Shown piece by piece: positions 11,571 to 22,484 of a DNA stretch of 64,000 bases. The stretch is from Sciurus carolinensis. Taxonomy: Eukaryota > Chordata > Mammalia > Rodentia > Sciuridae. A model generated the notes under the pieces. It saw only the letters and a program-made list of their open reading frames with translations. It was not told where the DNA came from and did not search any database. Made by a program: the position numbers and the translations under genes. The DNA lies in contig NC_062223.1 in the NCBI RefSeq assembly GCF_902686445.1, positions 38,410,998 to 38,474,997 on the forward strand. Reading direction: 5' to 3'. Position 1 is the stretch's first letter. Each line of letters begins with the position of its first letter.

Positions 11571-11574
11571 TTTT
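11523..11574 (-). repeat. (TTTA)n microsatellite, tail of an antisense ID element
   Basis: About twelve to thirteen TTTA units directly abut the 3' end of the ID element at 11576-11655. On the minus strand this is a (TAAA)n tail that grew from the SINE's A-tail. Confidence 0.9.
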
Positions 11575-11655
11575 TGCAGTGCTGTGAATGGAACCCATAG
11601 CCTAGTGTATGCCAGGCAAGCGCTCTATCATTGAGCCATGTCCTCAGGCCCTGTT
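11575..11655 (-). repeat. ID SINE (tRNA-Ala-derived), antisense
   Basis: The complement contains the ID order: 'gcctgaggacatggctcaat' (A box region) and 'gggttccattcac' (B box region, mutated). Several changes from the clean copy at 24034 suggest an older, silent copy. Confidence 0.85.
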
Positions 11656-12260
11656 GACTCTTTTACAACAAAAGACAGGTTAATAAGAGAAAAGCACAAC
11701 GCAGTTATTTAATCAAAGTTTTCTGTAACATAGTTTTTAGGCATCAAGTTTGATGAAGAATAGATAGTCATGTAGGTATATGATTGAACAAAGAAGGTAT
11801 GATCTAATGGAATACCTTCTAATGGAATGGATGAAAGCTAGCAAGCAAACCTTGTCCAAATTCTTCTTGGCCTCTCTGTGTAATATTCCTTTCCCCTGAG
11901 AATGGGATAAGACCCTTTGGAATGAGAGTCTTCAAGGGAAAAAGAGAAGAACTTTCCAGGTTTTATGACTTGCTTTGGGGGGAAGGAGTTCTAGTTTTTA
12001 TGACCCATATTGGGGAAGAGGAATTCTGGCTTCTTTAACATAGTTCTGGGGAGAAAAAGAGTTGACAGACAGGAGGGCAAAAGGTCAGAAAGTCTTCATT
12101 TCTGAGACCTTTCCAACAGTTTTCAGTTAAAGGTATTTATCACACTAAGGCATACTCTGTACTCTAAGCACCAGCATTGGGAATAGGTGGAAGAAACGAG
12201 AGACCACCACACTAGGTCTCCTATCTCAGCTTTCCAGAGCAACTCATTTATTATTGATTT
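11656..12260. other. Possible old LTR-like sequence, unassigned
   Basis: Contains 'gacaggttaataagagaaaa' and several 'ctttggaatgagag'-like purine-rich blocks reminiscent of an LTR interior, but neither end is defined and I cannot assign a family. No coding frame. Confidence 0.25.
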
Positions 12261-12771
12261 ACATACTGGACATGGATATTATTTGAATAAAGCATCATTT
12301 GTTTAACTATTTTCAAATCCATTCTTTTAAATCAAAATAAGTTTCAAAATATAAATGGTCATTATTAATCTTTTTTTCTTCAACAGATTCACATTTCTTA
12401 TTTTTAAATTATTACTTTATCATATTCAATTGTTAACCCTAAAAAGCAAGCTCAAAATTACCTTGCTAGGAACATCTCTCTTTCAGTTTCTCCTGAGTCT
12501 TCTTAGATGCAGGATATACTTTGATCAAAGGGCATCCTTCAAGTTCACTCTGGATATTTTTTCCAAGGTCATTATTTCTGTGATTTTTTTTTCAGTAGTT
12601 TGATTTGAGATCAATTTCTCAAGTATTTCAATTATTTCCATCTATTTCATGGTAGAATTTCTCATCTTTTAGCAGGGACATGGAATCAAAGAAAAACATG
12701 TTTTCCTAAGGTTATTGGTCTGTCCAGGCACAAAAAAATGAAGAAACAAACAAACAAACAATCCTGCCCAA
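12261..12771. other. Unique AT-rich stretch
   Basis: No gene recognised. The 82-codon frame at 12355-12603 is rich in Phe and Leu because of T-rich sequence and shows no domain. A (CAAA) run at about 12745-12760 precedes the next SINE. Confidence 0.4.
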
Positions 12772-12858
12772 AATGGTACCATATTCTTTGCTAGGAATCT
12801 AACCCAGGGTCTCAGGTGGTAGGCAAATTCTTAACCCTTGACCTACATCCCCAGTTCT
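12772..12858 (-). repeat. ID or dID-type SINE, antisense
   Basis: 'gctaggaatctaacccagggtctc', 'ggtaggcaaattcttaaccc' and 'gacctacatccccag' are the complement of an ID-type sequence. It is diverged and could be the tail half of a composite SINE. Confidence 0.75.
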
Positions 12859-13226
12859 TATCATTCTTTGATTGAATGTCACATTTGAGGACACGATGTG
12901 GGGAATAAAACTGCTCCTGTCACTACTTTGCTTCGTGGGACTGGGGCTGGTGACTTACACTAACATATAATTCACTTTCTATCATTTGGTGATTTATTGT
13001 GGTCAATTATTTTAGGTACAGATCTCTTAACAGTAGCCATTGTGAGATGACATTTTGAAATTTTAAGCTCCCTGTGTCAGAGATCTTGTCCATCTCATTT
13101 TTATATAGAAGGCTTTCAACATTGAGACATTTTTTATAGTATTTAGAAGAGAAAATGCACAGGTAAGAGAGTATAATAGCAGGATCAAAGAAGAATGAAT
13201 CTGTTTGTGATAAAAGCAATATAAGA

Positions 13227-13443
13227 CGAGTGCTATGGCACATACCTGTAGTCCCAGTGGCTCCGGAGGGTGAGGCAGAAGGATTGATTGCATACCAAAG
13301 CCAGCCTCAGCAACTTAGCATGGCCCTAAGCAACTCAGGGAGACCCCGTCCCAAAATTTGAAAAAAAAAAAAAAAAAGAAATAAAAAGGGCTGGGAATGT
13401 GACTGAGTGGTTGAGCACCTCTGGGTTCAATCCCCAAAACTAG
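13227..13443 (+). repeat. B1-dID composite SINE (MEN type)
   Basis: The 7SL-derived head ('cacatacctgtagtcccagtgg', 'ggtgaggcagaagga', 'agccagcctcagcaacttag') runs to an A-rich linker at 13363-13377. A degenerate ID tail ('gggctgggaatgtgactgagtgg', 'ctgggttcaatcccc') follows. This head-to-tail fusion is characteristic of squirrels and close relatives, and is the strongest taxonomic marker in the window with 19346-19557. Confidence 0.92.
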
Positions 13444-15410
13444 AAGTAAACAACAGCAAGAACAACAGTACAACAGTAATTCTTTCTGTGTGTATACTCA
13501 CATGTGTGTGATAGTTAAACAATGCCAAACACATGTGGTCTCTGTGTCTTGGAACACAGTAAGTTCTCAATACTTATGTGTTAAATGAAAAAAATAATTC
13601 ATATTGAATTCAACTTCTGTATTATATGCAAAGTAAGAAAAGAATAATTATGTCTACTGCATAGGCAATTCTTGTCTAATTTTGCCATGCTGAGCATTTC
13701 TTTGTAGCTATTGGATTGTAAATTAATTTTTACATGCATTTCTGTATATATTTATGCCTTAAGACACTGGATAACTTCAGAGTGGGGGCAGAGAAGGGTA
13801 CTTATAATTTGGGACTCATAAGGAATATTTTTATGAGGACACTAATACCTTGGATGGATTTTGCACAAATTTATTGCACTCTCCTCATGGAAGAGTTTAA
13901 TATTAGAGTTGTAAAAGATGCTCAAATGTAGGGCCATCACTCATTTAGAAAAGAAGACTGAATGGGTAAATAAATGGTCAATGATTTGTTTTATGCCTAT
14001 AGTAACTTAACTACAACCCTTTATAATATTTTAGCACATGCGTTTATGAAGAGGCATTAATATCTCAGCACATACCTCTATGCAAGAGCTGATATGCCTG
14101 TAATATATTCTCAAGCTATTTTTATTTGCAAGTAAAACAATTATTGGGTAATACTTTTAGCCAACCATGCTTCATTCTAAAATAAAATATGGAGACATAA
14201 AACTATGATATTGATATTATTTGATTGAGGGCCCTGCATATTTTTAAAGTACTTTAATTGATGGGTAACCGTAAATCATTCTACTCTAAGAAACAAGAAA
14301 ACCTCAGTGTTTTCACAGCTAAATGGTTTAACTGTTACAAATATAATTGAAATATGACCATCAAAGTACTTAGGGGCAATGAATATTTGAAATCAGATTA
14401 TCTGATGTTATTTCTCAGAAAATTTAAATTTTAGGCATGTTTAATTCTGTGAAATGTGTTTTTCTACATAGTGCCCTTATGGAGACCTAGCATGAAATAA
14501 TAGTGCATACCTGCTAACTTCTGCATGTATCACCAAGCAATTAATTATAAATTAAAATTTCTTTCAATTATCCATCCTATCATGGTTTAGAAATAAACGT
14601 AGATGCAAGTAGAAACCATGTTTCATATAACATGATATGAGGTGTTTTACTGGTGCTATAAGTTTCCCTAAGACTGTCTTGAACAAATCCTTCACTATTT
14701 GTGAAAGCAGTTATATGAGGACAAATCGATTTAACACTGTTTTTTTTCATTTAGTTGCCATTTCTGATGTTCCTTCGAAATCAAAAGATGATGCAAAGGA
14801 AGTTGTAGTATGTGAAATTTCTAATGTGCTTTATGACTATATTATTGAACACTATATAAACTTAAGCAACTCTTACTGCCAAGGTGACTGGGAATGGAAA
14901 ATCAAATACTCTTATGGAATAGTCGAAGCACATACCTATTTCTCAGTCCTTGATTTACTCGGCTCTGTTTCTCCTGCCCTGTAGTCTTAGATAACAAAAG
15001 TAGCCTTTCTAATGGAATGAGCTACTAACCTTATGTAAATATAATAATCATTCTAGAAAAATAGAAGGATTTAGTATAAACAGTAGTTAATATGTTTAAG
15101 ACATATGCCAAAATATTTAAGGATTTTCCAATGTCTTATTTGGTGAGGAAGAGTTTCTTTAATTATCACCCAAAGAATTATTTTCCTGCCATGGTTTTAT
15201 GAGTCTGCTAGCATAGCCCCATTTAAAAGATAATAAAATAAAAAAAGATGAGATTTAGTTTTTCCCTCAGGGGTGTGCAACTTATAAAGCTTTGGCTTAA
15301 ATTTAGATTCCCTGATACTCTCTGATGCCTGTTATTCTAAATTATGGCTGACAGAGTGATGTAGAAATGCCATCTACTTAGCAAAATATCTATTCTCATA
15401 TTTCCAAGAT
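13444..15410. other. Unique AT-rich stretch
   Basis: No gene or repeat recognised. The 115-codon frame at 14637-14984 has no known domain, no signal peptide and no splice-bounded conservation that I can judge, so I treat it as a chance frame. Confidence 0.4.
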
Positions 15411-15414
15411 ATAT

Positions 15415-15471
15415 ATACACACCCCACACCCACACATACACACACACACACATACACACACACACACACAA
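15415..15471 (+). repeat. Interrupted (CA)n microsatellite
   Basis: CA units broken by CC and TA steps, following a short TA run. Not attached to a recognised SINE. Confidence 0.9.
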
Positions 15472-15594
15472 TATTGCCTAATAAAGAATCCAAAGCAATT
15501 TAGACCTAATTCTGGAATCTATCAAAAGCTTACAAAATCTGAAACCAATCAACTTAAAGCTGTATTCTTATATGAAGCTGCATTATGATTATTG

Positions 15595-15735
15595 TTTAAT
15601 TATCTGTCTCCTTTTCAAACTAAGCTACATGAGGATAGGAACTTTACCTGGCTCTCTCTCAACTGTATTCTGCATGTTTCATTAGGGTGGACACATAGTA
15701 CATGATCAGTAGTTGTTGAGTGCTTAACTAAATTA
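15595..15735 (+). mobile_element. L2 LINE 3'-end fragment
   Basis: 'aagctacatgaggataggaac', 'catagtacatgatcagtag' and 'ttgttgagtgcttaac' follow the conserved 3' end of L2 (gagggcagggactttgt...catagtaggtgctcaataaa). Ancient and non-coding. Confidence 0.65.
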
Positions 15736-15739
15736 AAAA

Positions 15740-16310
15740 TGTAGGGAATGACCACAAGATCCAGCTGTTACCACTCCTTCGTATTTATCCTAAAGAATTA
15801 AAGTCATCATACTACAGTGATACATACACACCCATGTTTATAGTAGCACAATTCACAATAGTCAAACTGTGGAATCAGGCTAGGTGTCCATCAATAGATC
15901 AATGGATTAAGAAATGTGGCATACATACACAATGGCGTTCTATTCAGCCATATAGAAAAATGAAATTATCTCATTTGCAGGAAAGTGGATGGAATTTGAG
16001 ATGATTATGTTAAACAAAATAAGCCAAATTCAGAAAGTCAGGAGTCATATATTTTTTCTCATATGGAGAAACTAGAAAGGAAAAGGGACAAAAACGGTGT
16101 GGGGTGATCTAATTAAAATTAAAGGGAGATCAGTAGAGGAAAGGGACCAGGAAGTGAGAGGAGGGGAGTGATAGAGGGAGTGCTGGTGAGTGGTATTGGC
16201 CAAAGTATATTGTTATAGTGTGGGCATGTATAAATATGTAACAACAAATCCCATCACCATGTACCACTATAATGCACCAATAAAAAAATGTGAAAAGAGC
16301 CAGGCAAAGT
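15740..16310 (+). mobile_element. L1 3' fragment (ORF2 end and 3' UTR)
   Basis: 'gtagcacaattcacaatagtcaaa', 'aggtgtccatcaatagatcaatgg', 'tacacaatggcgttctattcagcc' and 'atttgcaggaaagtggatgg' are the ORF2 C-terminal region. A purine-rich 3' UTR ends near 'aatgcaccaataaaaaaat' at 16273-16290. It is 5'-truncated and older than the 5812 element. Confidence 0.9.
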
Positions 16311-16319
16311 ATCAATAAA

Positions 16320-16955
16320 ATCAAGAGGAAAAAATTTGACCATCTCCAAATGGTCCCAGTTTGACTTCTTTATTTATTTTGTTTTTTAGAAATATCCTAA
16401 AGATTTCTGTAAGATAAAATAAGTCAGTGAGTAAACCCAGTGAACAGTTGGGAAAAAATGAAATTGGTAAATATATAGGCGGCATGTTGACATAAAACAA
16501 GACAATAACAAGGTTACTCTGAATATTTGAGCATTTGGTTATTAATAAAGTTCTTCAAGCAATTATGCGATTCTCTTCCTGTGCATTTCTCCTAATGTAC
16601 AAATTCTAATTTTATTCCTGGAATTAATATCCTACAGCTTAATTTCTATGATGGTTCCTATCTCCATTAATACAGGTGATAGATGATAAATATGAGTCAT
16701 CAACAAATGAGCACTGCTATTGTATCTCACTAAATGTGCTGTTAAATCTCTTGGCTATTAAATTTAGGATAAACTTCAACAAATAATGAGAATGTAGAAG
16801 CCAGTTCTTTGAGTGGATTTGGAATAGCCTAGAGGTAATAGCCTCCAGCTAATCAATGGTGCTGGACAATTTATCTCCATTTTTTTATTATAATTCAAAT
16901 TTTAAAACTTATGTGACTCATAGTATCAAAAAAATCTGATAAAATATTTCTCCAA
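16320..16955. other. Unique stretch
   Basis: Nothing recognised. Confidence 0.4.
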
Positions 16956-16960
16956 GCTGA

Positions 16961-17145
16961 GTTGGGCATGGTGGAGCATGCCTGTAATTCCACTAACTCA
17001 AGATTTTGGGAAGATCCTAAATTTGAGACCAGCTCAGTAATGTAACAAGATCCCATCTCAAAAATAAATAAATGCAAAAATTAAAAATTAAAAAAATTAA
17101 AAAGAAGGACTGGGGATGTAGCTCCTGGGTCTAATTCCCAATAGT
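16961..17145 (+). repeat. B1-dID composite SINE, diverged
   Basis: 'gttgggcatggtggagcatgcctgtaattcc', 'gagaccagctcagtaatgtaac', an A-rich linker, then 'ggactggggatgtagctcctgggtctaattccc'. The ID part has lost its middle, joining the A box region almost directly to the B box region. Confidence 0.85.
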
Positions 17146-17149
17146 GAAA

Positions 17150-17800
17150 ATAAGATAAAATTTAACTTTAAGTGGACTTGAATATTTAATTTTACTTAAT
17201 ATTCAATCATATATCTAGTTTATAAATCAACTAGAATGGAAGCTTTCAGATTTTAAAATTACTTAGAATTTTGTTCAAGTTGTGATATGTTCAAAAATGG
17301 TAGTCCGTTAAGGTAATATTAGTAATAATTCATCAATATTTCTCTGTAGTAGAAGTCTTACAAATGTATCTTGAAAGATGAGATATAGCAGAAGATACAG
17401 TCTGAGACCTAGAACAGCTGAAGAATTTGGATGGTCTTCTAGGAATTCCCACAGAAGGGATATACACTTTTTTCCAAAGATTTTTGAAAATTCTCTTGTC
17501 TGCTGTAATAAAGAATTTACTGAGAATCTTCAACCTCATGTGTCTTATAAATAAAGGTAAATTACCCATTTCCTCTATAACAGAGGAAAATGTGCATCCT
17601 ATGTATCATTTTAAGATAAGTAGCTCAGTTTTCAAGCATTTCTCTATCTGCACATGTGTGTGTATGCATGCATGAATGTGTGTTGTATTTTGTCAGTTTA
17701 AGAACATTTTATGGGTTTTACAAATTCACTTGCTATTTACTGAAAAATTTCAATATGCACAATGTCTCAAAACATGGTATGTATTTATTTCTTGCTTGTG
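17150..17800. other. Unique stretch
   Basis: No gene recognised. The short antisense and sense frames at 17333-17675 overlap and have no domain. Confidence 0.4.
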
Positions 17801-17809
17801 TGATGTCCA

Positions 17810-18060
17810 AGACATAAGATCCGGGCAGACTGGCTGGTCTCCTGAAAGGGGTGATTCAAGGACCCCAACCATCTTTCATCTTGCAGTGTTGCAACTTCAA
17901 GTTGTGACTTCTGTAGTCACTGTGCTCATTGTTCTCAAGACAGTAGGAAGTAGTAAGAGTTTCAAGTTCATTCAAGTTCATACCAGGAAGGTTTTTAAGG
18001 TAAGGCCTGAGGCGACCATGGTTTATTTGACACTTCCTACATCCCAATGTCTGGAATTCA
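17810..18060 (-). mobile_element. Possible old LTR-type relic, antisense
   Basis: 'gattcaaggaccccaaccatctttcatcttgcagt', followed by 'gtttttaaggtaaggcctgagg' and 'cacttcctacatcccaatg', resembles the antisense body of ancient mammalian MaLR/ERVL-type LTRs. The 131-codon frame at 17676-18071 crosses it and I regard that frame as chance. Confidence 0.4.
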
Positions 18061-18064
18061 GTGA

Positions 18065-18450
18065 TGTGTGATCGTGGTCAAATTGTGCCTTTCTATCCCT
18101 ACCCCAAGTGCATAACCCCCATATCTCAGAATGTGACTTTCACATGGAATCAGTTTACAGTGAGATCTGGGGTGGGCTCAAATTCACTCTTTTTCTTTCT
18201 TTTTTTTTTTAAAGATGGGGCAATTTAGACAAGATGCATACTTAAGGGAAGATGAGGTTAAGAACATGAACAAAAGACTGCCCTTTACAAGCCAAGAACA
18301 GATAACCTTGAACTAATCCTTTCCCTCCAACCCTAGAAAGAACCAACTCTATTGACACCTTGATTTTAGATATCTAGCCTTTAGAAGTGTAAAAGTCATC
18401 CAGTATGTGGTATTTGTTATGGTTGCTCTAATAGAATAATACTCCTACCT
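18065..18450 (+). mobile_element. Old LTR-type interspersed repeat
   Basis: 'cataacccccatatctcagaatgtgac', 'gatgaggttaagaacatg', 'gaaccaactctattgacaccttgatttta' and 'agtatgtggtatttgttatgg' follow a common ancient mammalian LTR-type repeat also seen at 52730-53055. T-rich sequence at 18190-18211 interrupts it. The subfamily is not assigned. Confidence 0.55.
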
Positions 18451-19005
18451 GTAAAGAGAAGTTTGCAAATGTATTTCACCTGTGTTACCATGAATAAAAG
18501 GAAACTCTTATTTTGGTGGAGTTAGGTGATTTCTGCCACTTCTATTGTTTAGTTGTTTGAAAAAAAAATTTTTAAAGTTTTCAAGACTTTCAGAGATCAA
18601 ATTATTTTCTTATACAATATTTATTCTGAGAGACATGCATTTGGTTTGTCTTTTGGTTAAATACTCATTAATATTGCTAGACAAGGTGTTAGAAAACATA
18701 GTATATAGGGAAGTTAGTAGAAATTAAATTTATTCCCAACTCTTATAATATTAGTGTTCTTAAACAAAATGCTTAAACCCTTAGGGTTAAGATTTTGTAT
18801 TTGTGAAAAATACAAAAAGATGGTAACAATTTCTGAGGACTTCCATATCATTATTATTACAAAATCAAGTAATTTTGTCTCTTATCAACCTGGTTTTCAC
18901 CTCTCAAATGGATATCTTCTATGCATTCATATCACACCAATTTGTCCTATTATGTGAGCCACTCTATGAACTCTGCTAGAACTGCTTCTTTACTATTCTT
19001 CATTT
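18450..19005. other. Unique AT-rich stretch
   Basis: Nothing recognised. Confidence 0.4.
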
Positions 19006-19009
19006 TGAA

Positions 19010-19215
19010 CAATGTCAACAACATTCACCTGCTCTTCCAAAGCTAGAAATACCAGGGTTCTGTCCTGTGTTTTTCCTTATCCTTTACGGTTGAATTCTGA
19101 TTCATTAAATATCACTCAAATTCATCCATATCTCTCCATTTCTACTGCCTTAACTTGCCTCAACCCTAGTCCATGTCCATCTTCCATGTTTGATGGCAAA
19201 ATGAATGCTGTGTGA
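19010..19215 (+). mobile_element. L2 LINE relic, ORF2 C-terminal region
   Basis: 'tcaaattcatccatatctctccatttctactgcc' and 'cctcaaccctagtccatgtccatct' track the L2 ORF2 3' region in order. The 67-codon frame here is a decayed L2 frame, not a host gene. The copy appears to resume at 19740 beyond inserted material. Confidence 0.6.
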
Positions 19216-19345
19216 ATGAATCCACCCACTATTTCCTCTTTCTGGGCACACAGGTAGTTAAGCCTCAGTCAAAAGAAACAGTTCTGATCAATGGAATCGC
19301 CAGGAGTAACATAAGTAGGGTTTAGTTCTTGAAAACAAGTTCAGA

Positions 19346-19557
19346 CCTGGTATAGTAGTACATTCCCGTAACCCCAACAACTCAGGAGGTAGAGGCAGGG
19401 GGGTCAAGAATTCAAGACTAGCCTCAGCAACCTAGTGATACCATGATTCAAAACTTAAAAAATAAATAAATTAAAATAGAAAGGATGGGGGATGTAGCCC
19501 AGTGGTAAAAGCACCCCTGTGTTCAATCCTCAGTACTGAAAAAAAAAAAAAAAAAAT
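19346..19557 (+). repeat. B1-dID composite SINE (MEN type)
   Basis: Head 'cattcccgtaaccccaacaactcaggagg', 'ggcaggggggtcaagaattcaagactagcctcagcaacc', an A/T-rich linker, then the ID tail 'ggatgggggatgtagcccagtgg' and 'gtgttcaatcctcagtactg'. A poly(A) tail ends at 19556. It sits inside an L2 relic, so it is younger than the L2. Confidence 0.92.
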
Positions 19558-19739
19558 CCAGCCTTATCTTCAAGTTTTCTCCCCTTCTCTGACAACCTTG
19601 GAACTACATTTTCCTGATGGGAAGATACATCATGGACAGAAGCAAGAGCAGAGCAGCCAATTCTGTGTAACTTTATATGATTTCCATAATACAAATTTGT
19701 TTGTGCTTTTCTATTTTATGGATTTATCATTATCGAGAG

Positions 19740-20180
19740 GATAAAACACCAATTTCTGAATTTAAAACATAAAATGTCTTAAAAATCTGACCCCAACTTA
19801 CTTTTTAAGTTGTTGGTTTTCTTTTTGAATCCTGTAGGCCAAATTCTGAATAACTTCTTCCTAGCTTCACTAGTCTTTCACTTTTCACAGTTCTTCTTTG
19901 GGCCTAAAATGCACTTGTTTCTTTCATCCTGTTTATCACTCAGGCGTTAGCTCAAATGTAGATAAGTATTCCGGGAAGAGTCAGAAACTCTTTCCTTGGG
20001 GCTTATTCAGTGCTTCCTTTCTCTTTCTTCAGAACTGGAGTTATTTTCATCTTCAGAATATAAGTTGTCTGAGGTCAGGTCTGGGTCCTCTCTTCTCTCA
20101 TTCCTAGGTGCAGAGCACATTGATTGGCATGTAGCTAGCTAGCTTCTAGTAAATATTAGTTGAATGAATATTGAATGAGT
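19740..20180 (+). mobile_element. L2 LINE relic, 3' part
   Basis: 'aaaatctgaccccaacttac', 'caggcgttagctcaaatgt', 'ccgggaagagtcagaaactc' and 'gtctgaggtcaggtctgggtcc' end in 'agtaaatattagttgaatgaat', colinear with the L2 3' end. It is probably the continuation of the relic at 19010. Confidence 0.75.
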
Positions 20181-20344
20181 AAGGGATTATGTCAACACAT
20201 AACACTCTGGAGGGAATGTCAGGAGTAAATAGATTGACGTTGGACTTTGTATATATTATTTTCTTAAATTATCAAAAGTTCTTAATTTCTTGCCACAGTA
20301 ACTGACCCGATATTCCTCTTTCTGGGCACATAGGTAGTTATTTA

Positions 20345-22085
20345 TTTTAATTAACTGTTAGCTCCTCTGAGATATTGTGAAGAGTGAAGTTATTTTGGTA
20401 AATACCATCAATATAGAGCATCCGGGTCCCTAAGGTTTAAGTCCTGTGTTTAATTTCTGTGCAATTATTCAAAATAGACACAGGCAGGTATTCATCCCCT
20501 GCCAAGAGCAGGGGAGATTTCATCTCAAAAATATCCTCCTGCTACTTTGCATTTGCTTCTTCAGACAATGGCCTTTCATCAAACTTTCAATAAGACTCCT
20601 AGAATCCTCCCTAACGGACCTGGACTGTTTGTTGCTGTCTTACCTGCTTTTCTTTTTTTTCTTTTCTTTTTGTTTTTTTTTTAGTTGTCCTTTTAGAATA
20701 CTGGAGTTCCTGCAGACAGCTGAAACTGCTCCTCAAAAGAAGAGCAGGTAACTGAAGACTCCAGTGTCATTCAGAAGTATTTACTGTACCAGCAAAGCCC
20801 AGAAGTCATCAAAGGTTAGAACCAACGCTGACAGCGATAAAAGATTATCCTGCCTGGAGAAGTAAAGTCACCAAGGTCATAAAGAAAACGAGGGTTGAAA
20901 ATATTTTTATTTGACATAAAATAATAGAGCAGCAAATGTGGTGGAGAGGAAGGAAGGAGGATTTTTTTTTATTATTATTTTTTGAGACTGCAGTAGGGTT
21001 GTATGAGATATTAATGTCCCTCAACTGTAAAAGATTCTTGAGTAGCTGTGGGAATTGGGAAGTCTGCAATTTACAACCTCTCTCCCCTGTTCTTATAAGC
21101 AATTTAACCAGGCTCCTGTTAGCAAGAGACACTTAAGCAACGGAAATCCTAGAGGAGATTTTAAGCCCACAGTAAAGATAATACAATCCTCTTGCATAAA
21201 AACAAAGGATTATTAATGCTGTGCTGCTGCTGAAGTCTCATTTCACAACTGATGTCACTTTCTGTATTAAATCAGCCCCACCAGCACTGGAATGAGCCAA
21301 GCTCGGGCGTCATTTATCACTAGCCATTTTGGGCTCACCAACCATAGAGCTAGCCCTCAATTTGACCCTTCCAATGGCTTGCCCCCTGTGTGAGTGGAGG
21401 TTTTTATCTGTTGACAGGCTGATCTTTTTCAGGATTCAAATTTATTTTCCTGACATGGTTCATGGCTTCTCTCTCCAGGTGCTTGTCCTCCAAAGTGAGA
21501 GCTGCTTCTGCACTGCACCTCCCATAGCAGATCATATCTCTTTGGCAATTTGTAGTACTGGCTCCTTTTCAACTCTTAAATCTCAGTTTATGACCCGTTT
21601 ACTTGAATAATTCATAATCAATTGAGTTGCTAATTTTGTCTTTTGCTGAATCACCCAGGGATGTATGTCATGAAAGATGCTATTTCATTGCAGGGTGATC
21701 CATTGATTGACAGATTTGAGTTTTCATTTTTCTTTTGTTTTTCTAGGTTGTTTTTACAAACCATAGACAACACAACCCACTTCCTTTCTCAGATAAATGT
21801 CTATATGAAAACAGGCAATATTATTCTCTTTCTTTCTCCTCTATCTCCTTTCATCTGTTTTTTTTTTTTTTTTTCCTTTAAAAATAAATCACTTTGTAGG
21901 AAGTAGTGGGTAATGACTACAGAGACACAAGTTCTCTGCCCACATGCAAAATGGATAGTTCATCAGAGATTTTTCCATCATTGCCCTTCTCTGTTCTGGC
22001 TGTGCTCCATCAGTGGTGGATTGTACTCATACATTATATCTGAGGTCAAGCACTGTGGCTGCATATGCCAGCTCAGATTTATTAA
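20345..22085. other. Mostly unique stretch with T-rich tracts
   Basis: Polypyrimidine or T-rich runs are at 20652-20684, 20961-20984 and 21858-21877. 21130-21310 is repeat-free and more mixed in composition (see findings). Short frames at 20845-21136 and 21329-21610 show no domain. Confidence 0.4.
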
Positions 22086-22089
22086 ATGC

Positions 22090-22185
22090 ATTTTTTTTCC
22101 TTCCATAAATGTTTACTGAGTGTCTATTATGAGCTTGTAGGTACATACTTGTAGGTGCTAAGAATACAGGGTAAACAAAAAAAAA
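22090..22185 (-). mobile_element. L2-like 3'-end fragment, antisense
   Basis: 'aaatgtttactgagtgtctattatgagc' and 'gtgctaagaatacagggtaaacaa' match the complement of the L2 3' end. Confidence 0.6.
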
Positions 22186-22339
22186 AGTATTTGTGTTCTG
22201 CTTAAAATTGCATTTATGTTCTTTTTCATGTTTTATTATGGTAACATGGTGTCACTGAAAATTTTCAGGCTTTTCAGTCAATGAAACTGGATGTAAGATT
22301 CCCTAAATATCAGCAGTGTGATTTTACAACATGAGAAGA

Positions 22340-22480
22340 GGATAGCATTGTGCTTTTTATATGGCCTTTGGAACCAGACCAGTTTCTAGTTCTGGCTTTG
22401 TGATCTCAGCCAAATTACTCCACTTCCCTAAATCTCAGGCTTTAATGGTCTTTCCCCATCCCAGACAATGAAGGATTAAG
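22340..22480 (+). repeat. MIR SINE
   Basis: 'tttggaaccagaccagtttctagttctggctttgtgatctcagccaaattactccacttccctaaatctcagg' follows the MIR core in sense. The 3' end is lost. Confidence 0.7.
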
Positions 22481-22484
22481 AATA

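Noticed and set aside
14637..14984. 115-codon open frame as a possible small gene
   Set aside because: No recognisable domain, AT-biased codons, no flanking gene structure that I can support. Open frames of this length are expected by chance in 64 kb on six frames.
17676..18071. 131-codon open frame as a possible exon
   Set aside because: It overlaps an LTR-type relic in antisense and joins unrelated sequence, and the protein has no known similarity.
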